DNA of 32,573 nucleotides from Nitrososphaerota archaeon (GTDB lineage Archaea; Thermoproteota; Nitrososphaeria; Conexivisphaerales; UBA164). The position numbers were made by a program, and so were the translations under genes. Below are positions 23,733 through 31,781 of this stretch, one piece after another. Each line of letters starts with the position of its first letter. Position 1 is the first letter of the stretch. Under the pieces are notes generated by a model. The model made no database searches. It saw only the letters and a program-made list of their open reading frames with translations, and was not told the origin of the DNA. The stretch spans positions 1 to 32,573 of the forward strand of contig JAFLXO010000011.1 of the NCBI GenBank assembly GCA_029786595.1, in the 5' to 3' direction.

Positions 23733-24512
23733 TCAGTATAGCGTCTTGATATAATCAATGAGTTGGCCGGTTAGGTCGAGTTTTCTGACATCCCACGCTA
23801 TCGTGTTTGTAGAAGTAACCTCGCCAAAGCTCTTTAACTCAGATGGATCGTCAAGAAAATAGGTGGCATAAAAGCGCACATTGTTGGCCTTTTTGAGATA
23901 CACTGAAGCTACCGGCTTCAGCTCACTTGAACGGCTTACAAGGTTATCAATAATGAGTACGTTGCCGTCTTCAACTCCAACCTGATGTTCGATGACCTCA
24001 ACTGCTATGTTCAGGTCCGGGTTGAAGGTTATAACCTTGGCCCTATAATTGTCCCTTTTTAATTGTTCTATCAAGAGTGGAAATGTTGAAAGGCTAACCG
24101 ATTCAGCTGCAGTTATCCCCAACCTCTTTATAGGCGTCAGGTCCACAAACACTAATCTCTGTACCTTAAACTGATTTATTAAATCCATGTATTGAGTAAA
24201 TCCTTCCTCTGAGTCGGGTAGACCTCCCTTCTGATAAGCCATCGGGAGAAGGATAAGCACGCTTGTAGAATTGAGCCTCGAAAGTGTAAGGCATAACTTG
24301 AACATATCCCTGTCATATGGGGGGACAATACTCCATATGACGATAGGCCTGTTTCCAGATGAGCCGCCTATATTGCTAGTTAACCCCGAGTCCGAACTGA
24401 ACTTGACAGCGTTAGACTCAAGCTTAAGGGAAGCCGATATGCTATTAGATATTTCTTCGATTTTCTCATCATAATAGATAACAAATTCGCCGGAACTCCC
24501 CATGATGCCCAT
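23733..24512 (-). CDS. Catalytically degraded PRPP synthetase paralogue
   Basis: The 259 residues follow the two-domain plan of ribose-phosphate pyrophosphokinase: IVIWSIVPPYDRDMFKLCLTL (57-77), SVLILLPMAYQKGG (84-97) aligned with the PYxxYxRQD loop, RLVFVDLTP (119-127) where the catalytic His of VDLH is missing, VITFNPDLNIA (160-170), VLIIDNLVSRSSEL (185-198) in place of the PRPP-binding DDxxxTGGT loop, and EVTSTNTIAWD (231-241). The ATP and PRPP loops are lost, so it is probably not an active synthetase, but it could join or regulate an active one, as PRPP synthetase-associated proteins do. A perfect palindrome lies one base before the ATG. A later Met (residue 4) could also start it. Confidence 0.65.
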   Translation of the reverse strand: MGIMGSSGEFVIYYDEKIEEISNSISASLKLESNAVKFSSDSGLTSNIGGSSGNRPIVIWSIVPPYDRDMFKLCLTLSRLNSTSVLILLPMAYQKGGLPDSEEGFTQYMDLINQFKVQRLVFVDLTPIKRLGITAAESVSLSTFPLLIEQLKRDNYRAKVITFNPDLNIAVEVIEHQVGVEDGNVLIIDNLVSRSSELKPVASVYLKKANNVRFYATYFLDDPSELKSFGEVTSTNTIAWDVRKLDLTGQLIDYIKTLY

Positions 24513-24513
24513 C

Positions 24514-24529
24514 GGTATTAATTAATACC
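24514..24529. promoter_or_regulatory. Perfect 16-bp palindrome at the start of the PRPP-synthetase-like gene
   Basis: GGTATTAATTAATACC is identical on both strands and is separated from the start codon at 24512 by a single base. TTTAA just beyond it could be the TATA element. This is where an archaeal repressor would block TFB/RNA polymerase, so an operator is likely. Confidence 0.55.
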
Positions 24530-24717
24530 TTAAATCGTTTTCTTAACCCTTACAAATTAGAATATCGGGTTCGGTTAAGAACTCACCCCGATCATTGACA
24601 AGTTTGCAGAACTAACCTTGGTTACGAAAAATCCGATATTAAACTTCAATGATCATTACAATTACTCTTATCCAAGCTAGTAGAAGAGATCAGATCAGTG
24701 AAAAAACTGAAAATGGA

Positions 24718-25746
24718 TCAGCCATTCTCGGTTAGGATTTTATCCACCATCTTGATATGCGTTGCCTTTTCGGCATTAGGTAGGAACGAGGCTTCAATAG
24801 AATTCTTAGCCAGCCTCACTACTTCGTCCTTCCTCAGCCGCAGGCCATCTATAACAGCGGCATAATTTTCAGCCAGATAGCCCTTGAAGTATGCCGGATC
24901 GTCTGAATTGACCGTCGCAACTATTCCCAAATCAAGCATCTTCCTTATTGGGACGTCCTCTATTCTTTTAAAATAGTTTACACCAACCGACGAAATTGGA
25001 CAGGCGGTGACCGGGATCTTTTCCTTTGCCACCCTTTCTACAAGCTTTTGATCCTCAAACATATGATAACCGTGATCTATCCTTGAAATCTTAAGAAGGT
25101 CTAATGCTTCCCATATATATTCTGCAGGTGCCTCCTCACCAGCGTGCGCTACTGCAAGAAACCCCGAGTTTCTAGCATCTTCAAATACTGTTGTAAACTT
25201 GTGAGGGGGGTTACCAAGCTCCTTCGAATCCATCCCAACCGCCTTAATCCAAGGTTTATACTTCTTGGCCTCCTGAAGTACATCCATAGCGGATTCGGCG
25301 CTCTGGTCTCTTAGAAAGCACATGATTAGATAGGACGATATCCCGTACTTGCTTTTTGCATCCTCCAGGGCCCTATGAATCCCGTAGACCACAGTCTTGA
25401 ATGAAATGCCTCTAGATAGGTGTGCTTGTGGATCGAAAAAAATTTCGGCGTGAACCAGCCCTTGCGCAGCAACCCTCCTGATATAAGCCATGGTCAGATC
25501 GTAGAAATCGGTTTCAGTGACCAGAGATTTCATTGCGTTATAGTATATGTTAAGGAAATCCTGAAGGTCACTAAAATTGTATGCCCTTCTCGCTTCTTCT
25601 GTTGATTTATAGGGCAGCTTAACACGGTTCTTCTGAGCCAGCTCAAACATAAGCTCAGGTTCAAGCGTTCCTTCTATATGCAGGTGCAACTCAGCCTTGG
25701 GCAGAAGCCTCGCAAGCTCCTTTAAATCGGTGGATTTTGGACCCAT
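24718..25746 (-). CDS. Adenine deaminase (adenosine-deaminase-like, Aah1 type)
   Basis: A 342-residue amidohydrolase. Metal and catalytic residues are His21-x-His23 (ELHLHIEG), His201-Glu204 (VAHAGEE), His225 (RIDHGYHMFED) and Asp282-Asp283 (NSDDPAYFKGY). The blocks FSDLQDFLNIYYNAM, AEIFFDPQAHLSRG and GMDSKELGNPPHKF match the fungal and bacterial adenine deaminase subgroup better than adenosine deaminases proper. It converts adenine to hypoxanthine in the cytoplasm. A TATA box centred 27 nt upstream indicates a leaderless message. It is divergent from a second type of adenine deaminase. Confidence 0.88.
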   Translation of the reverse strand: MGPKSTDLKELARLLPKAELHLHIEGTLEPELMFELAQKNRVKLPYKSTEEARRAYNFSDLQDFLNIYYNAMKSLVTETDFYDLTMAYIRRVAAQGLVHAEIFFDPQAHLSRGISFKTVVYGIHRALEDAKSKYGISSYLIMCFLRDQSAESAMDVLQEAKKYKPWIKAVGMDSKELGNPPHKFTTVFEDARNSGFLAVAHAGEEAPAEYIWEALDLLKISRIDHGYHMFEDQKLVERVAKEKIPVTACPISSVGVNYFKRIEDVPIRKMLDLGIVATVNSDDPAYFKGYLAENYAAVIDGLRLRKDEVVRLAKNSIEASFLPNAEKATHIKMVDKILTENG

Positions 25747-25764
25747 GATTCTAATATGCCGATG

Positions 25765-25780
25765 CCATATATAAATATGC
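25765..25780 (-). promoter_or_regulatory. TATA box for Aah1-type adenine deaminase
   Basis: GCATATTTATATATGG on the minus strand is centred 27 nt before the ATG at 25746, as for leaderless archaeal promoters. Confidence 0.55.
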
Positions 25781-25899
25781 GGCGCCGAAGTTGGTGACCA
25801 TCCCTAATGGGTTTCTATACACTAGCGACGGGTGAACAACGTCAGACCCAGTAAATGTACGGCGCAACAATTATCTAGCAGATCGATGTCCTCCTTTGC

Positions 25900-27660
25900 A
25901 TGGAACTTGAGGATCTGATTGATGCAGCGCTGGGAAACAAGAAGGCCGATATAATAATCAAAAACGGCAAATTGATCAACGTATTCACAAAAGAGGTCTA
26001 CAAGTCTGACATTTCGATTTACAAGGATAAGGTAGTTTCTACAGGTGACTCATCAAAATATAAGGGCCCGAATACAAGGGAAATCAACGGTGAAGGCCTA
26101 TTTCTATCCCCAGGATTCATAGATGGCCATCTGCATTTTGAAGTGAGCAAGCTATCCTTTACCATGTTATCTAAACTTCTGGTACCTCATGGCACAACAT
26201 CAATAGTTAGTGGAGTAGATGAAACATACAGCGTATTAGGTGAGGACGGCGTCTACAGTACCATAAGTGAATCTGCTGCATCACCTCTTAGGCTGTTCTT
26301 TGCCATACCCTCCAAGTTACCCTACACAATTCCTTCGTCAACCCTTAATCATACCGTTAACTACGAGGTAGTAAGGAGACAGCTACCCATGGAACATACA
26401 TATGGCCTCTGGGAGACTATTACAGAATTCATAACAAATAAGGATGTGGACCAGTTAAAGGCGCTCTCAATGGCTAAAAGGTTGCATAAACACGCGTTCG
26501 GTTGTCTCCCGCTGGCCAGAAACAATATCCTCAATGCTGCGACCGCAGCGGGCGTTCGCCTGGACCATGAAAGTTATAGCCCCGATGAGATGAGAGAAAA
26601 GGTAAGGAATGGGCTATACGTGATGATAAGGGAGTCAACTGTAACGCACTTTCTGGATAAGAATATCAAGATAATAACTGAGTACGGGATTCCATCAAGC
26701 AGGGTCGGATTCTGCACAGATGATGTGATGAGTTATGACGTGCTTAGAAGGGGGCATCTGGATAACGTCATAAGGATGGCCATCATGGCTGGCGTGCCTC
26801 CGATAGAGGCATATCAGATGGCTACTATCAATACGGCGGCAATGTACATGGTAGACGATGAAATCGGCATTATAGCGCCTGGAAGGTACGCAGACATAGT
26901 GCTGCTAACCGATATGGAAAAGGTGGCCATCAAGGGGGTGATATCTCACGGTTCAATTGTCACATGGGATGGAAGATTCCTAACTGAGGTTGTCCCCCCT
27001 AAAAGGGAAGCGTGGATGCTTAATACATTTAATGTCAAAAGGATGATCGAACCTTCTTTTATCAAAGTTCCAGCGCCTGCTGAACGGCAGGCTATGGCTT
27101 TGGCAATAAAGGTCAGTGATGAAAACCCGTTCAAGAGGCCTAGTGTAAGGCTGCTTACAAAGGTTTCTGATGGCGAGGCTATGGCAGACCCCTCACAGGA
27201 CCTTTTATATGTAACCATAGTAGAGAGACACAAAGGCACTGGCCTAGTTGCCTCGGCGTTTGTTACAGGGTTCGGGTTAAAAGAGGGGGCTATGGCCTCT
27301 TCAACAGCCCCCGATGACAACAACATAGTGGCTGTTGGAACTAACAAGGCCGATATTGCACTTGCAGTGAATAGTCTAATAGACATGAAGGGAGGGCAGG
27401 TTGTGACGCGCGGAGGGTCAATAGAGATGAAGCTACCTCTACCAATAGGCGGTATAATAGCAGATATGGAACCTGCGGAAATGGCAAAGCAAGAGTTAGC
27501 AGTAGATGAACTGTTAAGGCGAATGGGATCAGGGCTCACATCGCCTATGAGCACCATGATCTTTCTGCCGGTGACCGCCATACCTGACTACGCTATGACT
27601 GATAAGGGGCTCGTAGATTGTGTGGGACTTAAAATAGTGCCTCCGATAGAGAAGGCCTAG
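25900..27660 (+). CDS. AdeC-type adenine deaminase or related amidohydrolase
   Basis: A 586-residue member of the AdeC family. DIIIKNGKLINVFT (18-30) begins the composite domain; SPGFIDGHLHFEVS (70-83) holds His77 and His79; LVPHGTTSIV (94-103) follows; FCTDDV (about 275) gives the catalytic Asp; the C-terminal domain has GLVASAFVTGFGLKEGAMASS, GGSIEMKLPLPIGGI and PVTAIPDYAMTDKGLVD, typical of AdeC. The usual DPHEIANV motif after PHGTT is replaced by GVDETYSV (105-112), and ESS by EVS, so metal binding or substrate may differ. The ATG at 25900 has no clear ribosome site. Divergent from another adenine deaminase 153 bp away. Confidence 0.85.
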   Translation: MELEDLIDAALGNKKADIIIKNGKLINVFTKEVYKSDISIYKDKVVSTGDSSKYKGPNTREINGEGLFLSPGFIDGHLHFEVSKLSFTMLSKLLVPHGTTSIVSGVDETYSVLGEDGVYSTISESAASPLRLFFAIPSKLPYTIPSSTLNHTVNYEVVRRQLPMEHTYGLWETITEFITNKDVDQLKALSMAKRLHKHAFGCLPLARNNILNAATAAGVRLDHESYSPDEMREKVRNGLYVMIRESTVTHFLDKNIKIITEYGIPSSRVGFCTDDVMSYDVLRRGHLDNVIRMAIMAGVPPIEAYQMATINTAAMYMVDDEIGIIAPGRYADIVLLTDMEKVAIKGVISHGSIVTWDGRFLTEVVPPKREAWMLNTFNVKRMIEPSFIKVPAPAERQAMALAIKVSDENPFKRPSVRLLTKVSDGEAMADPSQDLLYVTIVERHKGTGLVASAFVTGFGLKEGAMASSTAPDDNNIVAVGTNKADIALAVNSLIDMKGGQVVTRGGSIEMKLPLPIGGIIADMEPAEMAKQELAVDELLRRMGSGLTSPMSTMIFLPVTAIPDYAMTDKGLVDCVGLKIVPPIEKA

Positions 27661-27856
27661 CCCACAAGCAATTTATTTTATATTGATCTGATTATCCAGT
27701 TGAAATTCTATAAATACATTTGAGATTATGTCTATAATTCTTAGATTAAAAATAAAATAATCAAGCCGCGCTTACAAGTCCAACATTAGTTTTGGCTATC
27801 TTTGAGTTATTTTTATTACAATACAAGTTAACCGCGGTTTATTAAAATCATTTAAT

Positions 27857-27863
27857 AAAAAAA
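27857..27863 (-). terminator. Poly-T terminator after the ECF-S-like gene
   Basis: Seven A on the plus strand give TTTTTTT on the coding strand, starting 18 nt after the stop codon at 27881. This is the usual archaeal termination signal. Confidence 0.5.
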
Positions 27864-27880
27864 TAGGTAGAGGATTGACC

Positions 27881-28573
27881 TTAGGTCAGCCAACCCTCAT
27901 TGACAAGATTTGCTCGAAGGACGATTTCTGAAAGGCCCTTTACGAGTATTGGAGTAAATATAAGCATCGGGAATATACCACTCGCAACCCAGCCCCACCA
28001 CCAGTACCAGTAAAGTGACGGTGGAATAAGGCCAAGCCAGTATTCAATTCCGACGCCAACCTGCGCGCCAAGCAAATTTACAAGTACAGTGGGGATAAGT
28101 ATGAACCAGAACCATGCTTCACGCCTCTTCATCTTTACCCCTTCCACTTCTTTATCTACAAGGTCTCTGAACAGGGGGTCTATTCCCCTTCTAGAAAGTA
28201 TACCCCTATAAATCAGGAAAACCGGAAGTGCTGTAAGAAGATCTGCAACTGAATAGAGAAGAGATGGTACAACGCCAAGCCCCACCATTAATCCAGCTCC
28301 TATGACGCATCCAATATATGCCCCGAGTAATCCCCAAGCTCCCCACCACATGGTGAATAGTACAAAAAATGGCGTTACAAAGTAAAATAGTGAAATGCCA
28401 GAGTAACTGAGTGGACCCAGTAGTACTACGCTAAGATATGAAAGTACTATCACGACAGCTATTTGAGTTATATAGAGGACATAACGAGTAGTGCTAACCC
28501 TTTGCTTGGATCGTAGAGATAACCCGTACCTTAACCATGGATATTTTTTGTTGGTATCCATTTTTTCAGCCAT
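27881..28573 (-). CDS. Six-helix membrane protein, ECF S-component-like
   Basis: A 230-residue membrane protein with about six helices: 30-50, 60-80, 83-100, 103-123, 155-175 and 187-212. The stretch WWGAWGLLGAYIGCVIGAG followed by a VPSLLYSVADLLTALPVFLIYRG helix resembles substrate-capture (S) components of energy-coupling factor transporters. A Trp/Tyr-rich loop (LYWYWWWGWV) precedes the last helix. No EcfA or EcfT gene is in the window, so it would need shared energising subunits. Its position next to two adenine deaminases suggests, without proof, a purine or nucleoside substrate. A TATA element lies about 35 nt upstream of the ATG. Confidence 0.55.
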   Translation of the reverse strand: MAEKMDTNKKYPWLRYGLSLRSKQRVSTTRYVLYITQIAVVIVLSYLSVVLLGPLSYSGISLFYFVTPFFVLFTMWWGAWGLLGAYIGCVIGAGLMVGLGVVPSLLYSVADLLTALPVFLIYRGILSRRGIDPLFRDLVDKEVEGVKMKRREAWFWFILIPTVLVNLLGAQVGVGIEYWLGLIPPSLYWYWWWGWVASGIFPMLIFTPILVKGLSEIVLRANLVNEGWLT

Positions 28574-29033
28574 TTGGATATCGCCTATTATTACATTGGT
28601 ACCTATATAAGCCTATACTATTCGAAACGCGCTTCAGCATGCCATGCCTTAGTCATGGTAAAATCAACAAATAAAGTATGAAAAGGAGGTTAAATATGAG
28701 CGTCTAAAGCGACCGTTTAAAACACATGAAGCGGGGATGTCCGCGATAACCGGAGAGACACAAGGCCGTGAATGCCTTCGTTTTATTGCACAGTTCGAGG
28801 CCCAGGCATATAAAGCAAAGAGACAATAATGGAGTGGCCCATGTACTTGAACCTGTTCCGGCTGAACTCAGGGCTGGCATAAGAGAAGTTACGGCTATGC
28901 TGATCCATACCTTATAGGCCATTGAATTGGGAAAGGAGTTGCCCATAAGCGTACAAACCTTAGAAGGCTATCAAGCTGGTACATAAGGGCATAGCTTATA
29001 TGGATGTCAGCGGTTTAGGTTATTGGATGATAA
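28574..29033. other. 460-bp spacer with probable gene remnant
   Basis: Contains the promoter of the ECF-S-like gene at the left and, in the middle and right, broken plus-strand frames that look like remains of a small gene (listed separately). The minus-strand frame at 28704-28946 has no protein-like features. Confidence 0.45.
28696..28986 (+). pseudogene. Possible decayed small gene of unknown family
   Basis: AAAGGAGGT (28683-28690, approximately) sits just before an ATG at 28696 whose frame stops after three codons. The overlapping phase is open and gives ERLKRPFKTHEAGMSAITGE and RECLRFIAQFEAQAYKAKR up to a TAA at 28827. The original phase then gives NNGVAHVLEPVPAELRAGIR, EVTAMLIHTL, a TAG at 28915, and AIELGKELPISVQTLEG to a TAA at 28984. 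Two shifts and one nonsense codon would explain it. The family is not recognised; open stretches of 50-odd codons can occur by chance. Confidence 0.28.
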
Positions 29034-29960
29034 ATGCCCTTACATAAAAATGTGCGAAGCGCCGTGCTTGCCAGTTATAACTCAACGTTCGTTATCGTTC
29101 CCGAAAGGGCCGCGGTTATAGGAGAAACGGTCAGAATATCGAAGCTAAGAAGAGAACATGGAGGGAAGGGGTCAAATCAGGCAATCGCCCTAGCGAGGCT
29201 GGGCTCCAAAGTTAATATCATAGCAAGCGTAGGGGCCGATACTTTCGGGCAAGAGGCCATAGAAAAGTGGCACAGGGAAGGATTGGACTGCACCGGGGTT
29301 AAAGTGTCCAAGAAGGAAACTGGTACTGCTTATGTATTTGTGTTTAATAAAGGGGCGAACCTGATGTACATAAACACAGGCGCAAACGGGGATATAGATA
29401 GGCCATTTCTAAGCGATTCGCTTAAAGATATGGATACAGACTACTTTCTGACCAACTTTGAACTGCCAGTTCCCATTGCGATGTATGGTTCAAGGCTTAT
29501 GATGAAAAAATCAAAGGCAATAATTAATCCAGCACCAGCTGTGCCTATCGAACCACGGAATTTTAAAGGCCTTTACGCACTAGTCCCCAATGAAACCGAG
29601 ATGAAAATCCTGGCGGGGTATGCTCCTGATGCAAATGTTGATGTATTTCAACTTGCGCGAAAATACTCCAAATACGTGGAGATTGTAGCCTTGACCCTTG
29701 GCGCCCATGGGGCCTTTATAGTGTCCAGAAACAGGGAAGAACGTATACCTGCTGTACGCGTCAAGGAAACGGAAACCACCGGTGCTGGAGATGAATGGTG
29801 CGCTGCATTCACGTTTTTTATAGGACAAGGCCGTGATCCCTTCTCCGCAGCCAGTCTTGCCAACAGGGCAGCGGCATTTCTCATACAGAGGATCAGAGGC
29901 CCGTCTCTTGTTGATAACCTACCATATTATGATGATATCAAAGATATTGCAAATTCCTAA
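29034..29960 (+). CDS. PfkB-family carbohydrate/nucleoside kinase, ribokinase-like
   Basis: A 308-residue kinase. HGGKGSNQAIALARLG (42-57) is the first PfkB signature, as in ribokinase, and ETTGAGDEWCAAF (247-259) is the second, with catalytic base Asp253 and the anion-hole GAGD. NPAPA (165-169) and PNETE (185-189) are also ribokinase blocks. It would phosphorylate ribose, a nucleoside or a related sugar using ATP. The N-terminal strand is slightly unusual: VLASYNSTFV in place of the common VVGSxNxD. No other gene shares its transcript. It fits the nearby purine/ribose context. Confidence 0.85.
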   Translation: MPLHKNVRSAVLASYNSTFVIVPERAAVIGETVRISKLRREHGGKGSNQAIALARLGSKVNIIASVGADTFGQEAIEKWHREGLDCTGVKVSKKETGTAYVFVFNKGANLMYINTGANGDIDRPFLSDSLKDMDTDYFLTNFELPVPIAMYGSRLMMKKSKAIINPAPAVPIEPRNFKGLYALVPNETEMKILAGYAPDANVDVFQLARKYSKYVEIVALTLGAHGAFIVSRNREERIPAVRVKETETTGAGDEWCAAFTFFIGQGRDPFSAASLANRAAAFLIQRIRGPSLVDNLPYYDDIKDIANS

Positions 29961-29988
29961 ATAATACCGAACCGTATCATAAAATTAT

Positions 29989-30705
29989 TCAGTCTGATTT
30001 AAGCTTAACGTGCCCTCCGTTAGGAGATCCGTTGAGGTTGCCCTGCTCCAGCCCGTCAATAAGGCCAAGGGCGGCCGTCAGACTACCCACTTTCCTGACA
30101 TCCAGTTCGCCATAAAAATCGCCGCGGTCTAGGAGGATAGCGCCAAGGCCTGCTAGCTTTGCCCCCACATAGTCAACTTCATACAAATCTCCTATGTGTA
30201 TCCCTCCACAGCCAGCCCTCCTTCTTGCGATCTCAAATATCTGTCTACCCGGTTTAACCGCACCCACATCGCAGGACGCAACCACATCGTCTACATATCT
30301 TCCGAGGTCCAATTCCGTGATAATACGATGGATGGATTTAGTGGCGTTTGTTACCAGCACGACCTTAAATCCCCTATTTTTTACCTCCTTTATGAACTCT
30401 AGTGCATCATCGTACAATGTATATTGATTCGAAAGTATGTCAAGAGATCCTAACCCTCTTATCAATGCCCCATCGCCGGAATCTATGCCAAGGTATGACA
30501 ATAGGTCCTTATAATCGAGCTTTGGTATGCCATTACCAATATATGCATCTTCAGCCCTACCGTATTGCAATGCCATCCCTCTAAATACGTCCTTCTCGCC
30601 TATATTATACCCTGCACTCTTCAGGTAGCTGTAGATGTTGTAGTGAAATGGTGGTTCAAAATCAACCAGAGTCCCGCCTATGTCCAAGAATATAGCTTGT
30701 TCCAT
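29989..30705 (-). CDS. HAD-superfamily phosphatase
   Basis: A haloacid-dehalogenase-type hydrolase of about 238 residues. Motif I is FLDIGGTLVDF (the DxD second Asp is Gly, as in some HAD proteins), motif II VLVTNAT, motif III Lys in GAVKPGRQIF, and motif IV IHIGDLYEVDYVGA. A helical cap lies between motifs I and II. I chose the ATG at 30705, not 30735: the TATA box TTTTTAAATA ends at the upstream ATG, so transcripts would start after it. Substrate unknown; small sugar or nucleotide phosphates are likely. Without the DxD acid it may work differently or slowly. Confidence 0.85.
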   Translation of the reverse strand: MEQAIFLDIGGTLVDFEPPFHYNIYSYLKSAGYNIGEKDVFRGMALQYGRAEDAYIGNGIPKLDYKDLLSYLGIDSGDGALIRGLGSLDILSNQYTLYDDALEFIKEVKNRGFKVVLVTNATKSIHRIITELDLGRYVDDVVASCDVGAVKPGRQIFEIARRRAGCGGIHIGDLYEVDYVGAKLAGLGAILLDRGDFYGELDVRKVGSLTAALGLIDGLEQGNLNGSPNGGHVKLKSD

Positions 30706-30734
30706 GGCTATCCAAGGAGTTATTCGGTTAATCA

Positions 30735-30744
30735 TTTTTAAATA
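30735..30744 (-). promoter_or_regulatory. TATA box for HAD phosphatase
   Basis: TATTTAAAAA on the minus strand is centred about 34 nt before the ATG at 30705. It overlaps the in-frame ATG at 30735 and therefore argues against that start. Confidence 0.5.
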
Positions 30745-30779
30745 GCGCGAACAAATCTAGTACACCCATATAGTACAAC

Positions 30780-30802
30780 AAAGGCGCTTGCTAGAGCGCT
30801 TT
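30780..30802. repeat. Inverted repeat between HAD and ABC genes
   Basis: AAAGGCGCT (30780-30788) pairs with AGCGCTTT (30795-30802) around a 6-nt loop, with one bulged G. It lies between divergent promoters and could be an operator or an RNA hairpin. Confidence 0.35.
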
Positions 30803-30941
30803 GGAGCTAGAGCGGTGGCAAATGGCAAAAATGATTATATTCTAAATAACCAAAACAGTGGCGTCATATTTTATGGATAGTGGGAATTTTCACTCAGTTG
30901 TAGTCTGCAGCCACATGGTTGGTACCGGGGCATAGGTAGAA

Positions 30942-31781
30942 ATGATTAGAACGGAAGGACTTTCAAAGGTGTATCCTGATGGGACCAAGGCGCTTGATGG
31001 TGTCAGCCTTAACATTGATAGTCGCTTCACCGCTATTATCGGCAGGAACGGTGCCGGCAAGACAACCCTTGTGAGGATACTTTCTACCCAGCTGGAACCA
31101 TCTTCAGGAAGGGCATTCATAGACGACCTCGACGTAATCAAGAACGCTGACAGGATAAGGAAGAAGGTGGTTAGCATTCCCCAAGAGGCCTCCCCAATCG
31201 GCATACTTACCCCCTTTGAACAGGTTAAACTTTACCTTATAGCGAGAGGAATGACGTCGAGTGAATCATCGTTGGCCGCAAAAAAATCCTTGGAAGATGT
31301 CGGGTTGAGCGATAGCCTTGACAAACCAACGGATATGTTGTCAGGGGGCACAAAAAGAAAGGTATTTGTGGCCATGGCTCTGGCTTCTAATGCCGAAATA
31401 GTATTTTTAGATGAGCCCACCACAGGGCTGGATCCCATTTCAAGGCTGGAAGTCTGGGCCGCAGTAAGGAAACTGGATGGAAAGATAATACTAACTACAC
31501 ACTACATGGAGGAGGCGGAAAATCTATCAAAAGATGTAATCATGATAGACTCCGGGACAATTCTAGAACGCGGGAGCGTCGCTGAACTCTTAAACAGATT
31601 CAAAGGCAGGGTCCGAATAGAGAGCCTGAATGTTATCGAGGATGCCTTTAAGGTAGGCGACCTATATATCAAATATGTAAATGAGAAGGAGGCTGCGGAA
31701 TTCATCAACAAAGGGGTAACTATAAGGAGGATATCTCTGGATGACCTGTTCGTAATAAGGGGGGTTACAGTTGAACATTAG
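30942..31781 (+). CDS. ABC transporter ATP-binding protein
   Basis: A 279-residue ATPase of the ABC-2 exporter type. Walker A is GRNGAGKTT (34-42), the Q-loop is IPQEAS, the signature is LSGGTKRK (about 133-140), Walker B is IVFLDEPTTGLDP, and the switch His is in LTTHYMEEAE. After about 215 a small C-terminal domain follows, as in DrrA- or NatA-like proteins. The start ATG at 30942 is preceded by GGTAG. The permease gene overlaps its 3' end by 11 nt, so the two are translated together and form one exporter; the substrate is unknown. Confidence 0.93.
   Translation: MIRTEGLSKVYPDGTKALDGVSLNIDSRFTAIIGRNGAGKTTLVRILSTQLEPSSGRAFIDDLDVIKNADRIRKKVVSIPQEASPIGILTPFEQVKLYLIARGMTSSESSLAAKKSLEDVGLSDSLDKPTDMLSGGTKRKVFVAMALASNAEIVFLDEPTTGLDPISRLEVWAAVRKLDGKIILTTHYMEEAENLSKDVIMIDSGTILERGSVAELLNRFKGRVRIESLNVIEDAFKVGDLYIKYVNEKEAAEFINKGVTIRRISLDDLFVIRGVTVEH

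Noticed and set aside
26946-27581. 211-codon minus-strand open frame inside the AdeC-type gene
   Set aside because: Antisense shadow of a conserved coding region; composition is low-complexity Ser/Thr/Pro as expected for shadow frames.
27876-27888. Short inverted repeat TGACC-TTA-GGTCA
   Set aside because: It spans the stop codon of the ECF-S-like gene; too short and poorly placed for an operator.
28704-28946. 80-codon minus-strand open frame
   Set aside because: No promoter or recognisable motif, and it is antisense to better protein-like phases.
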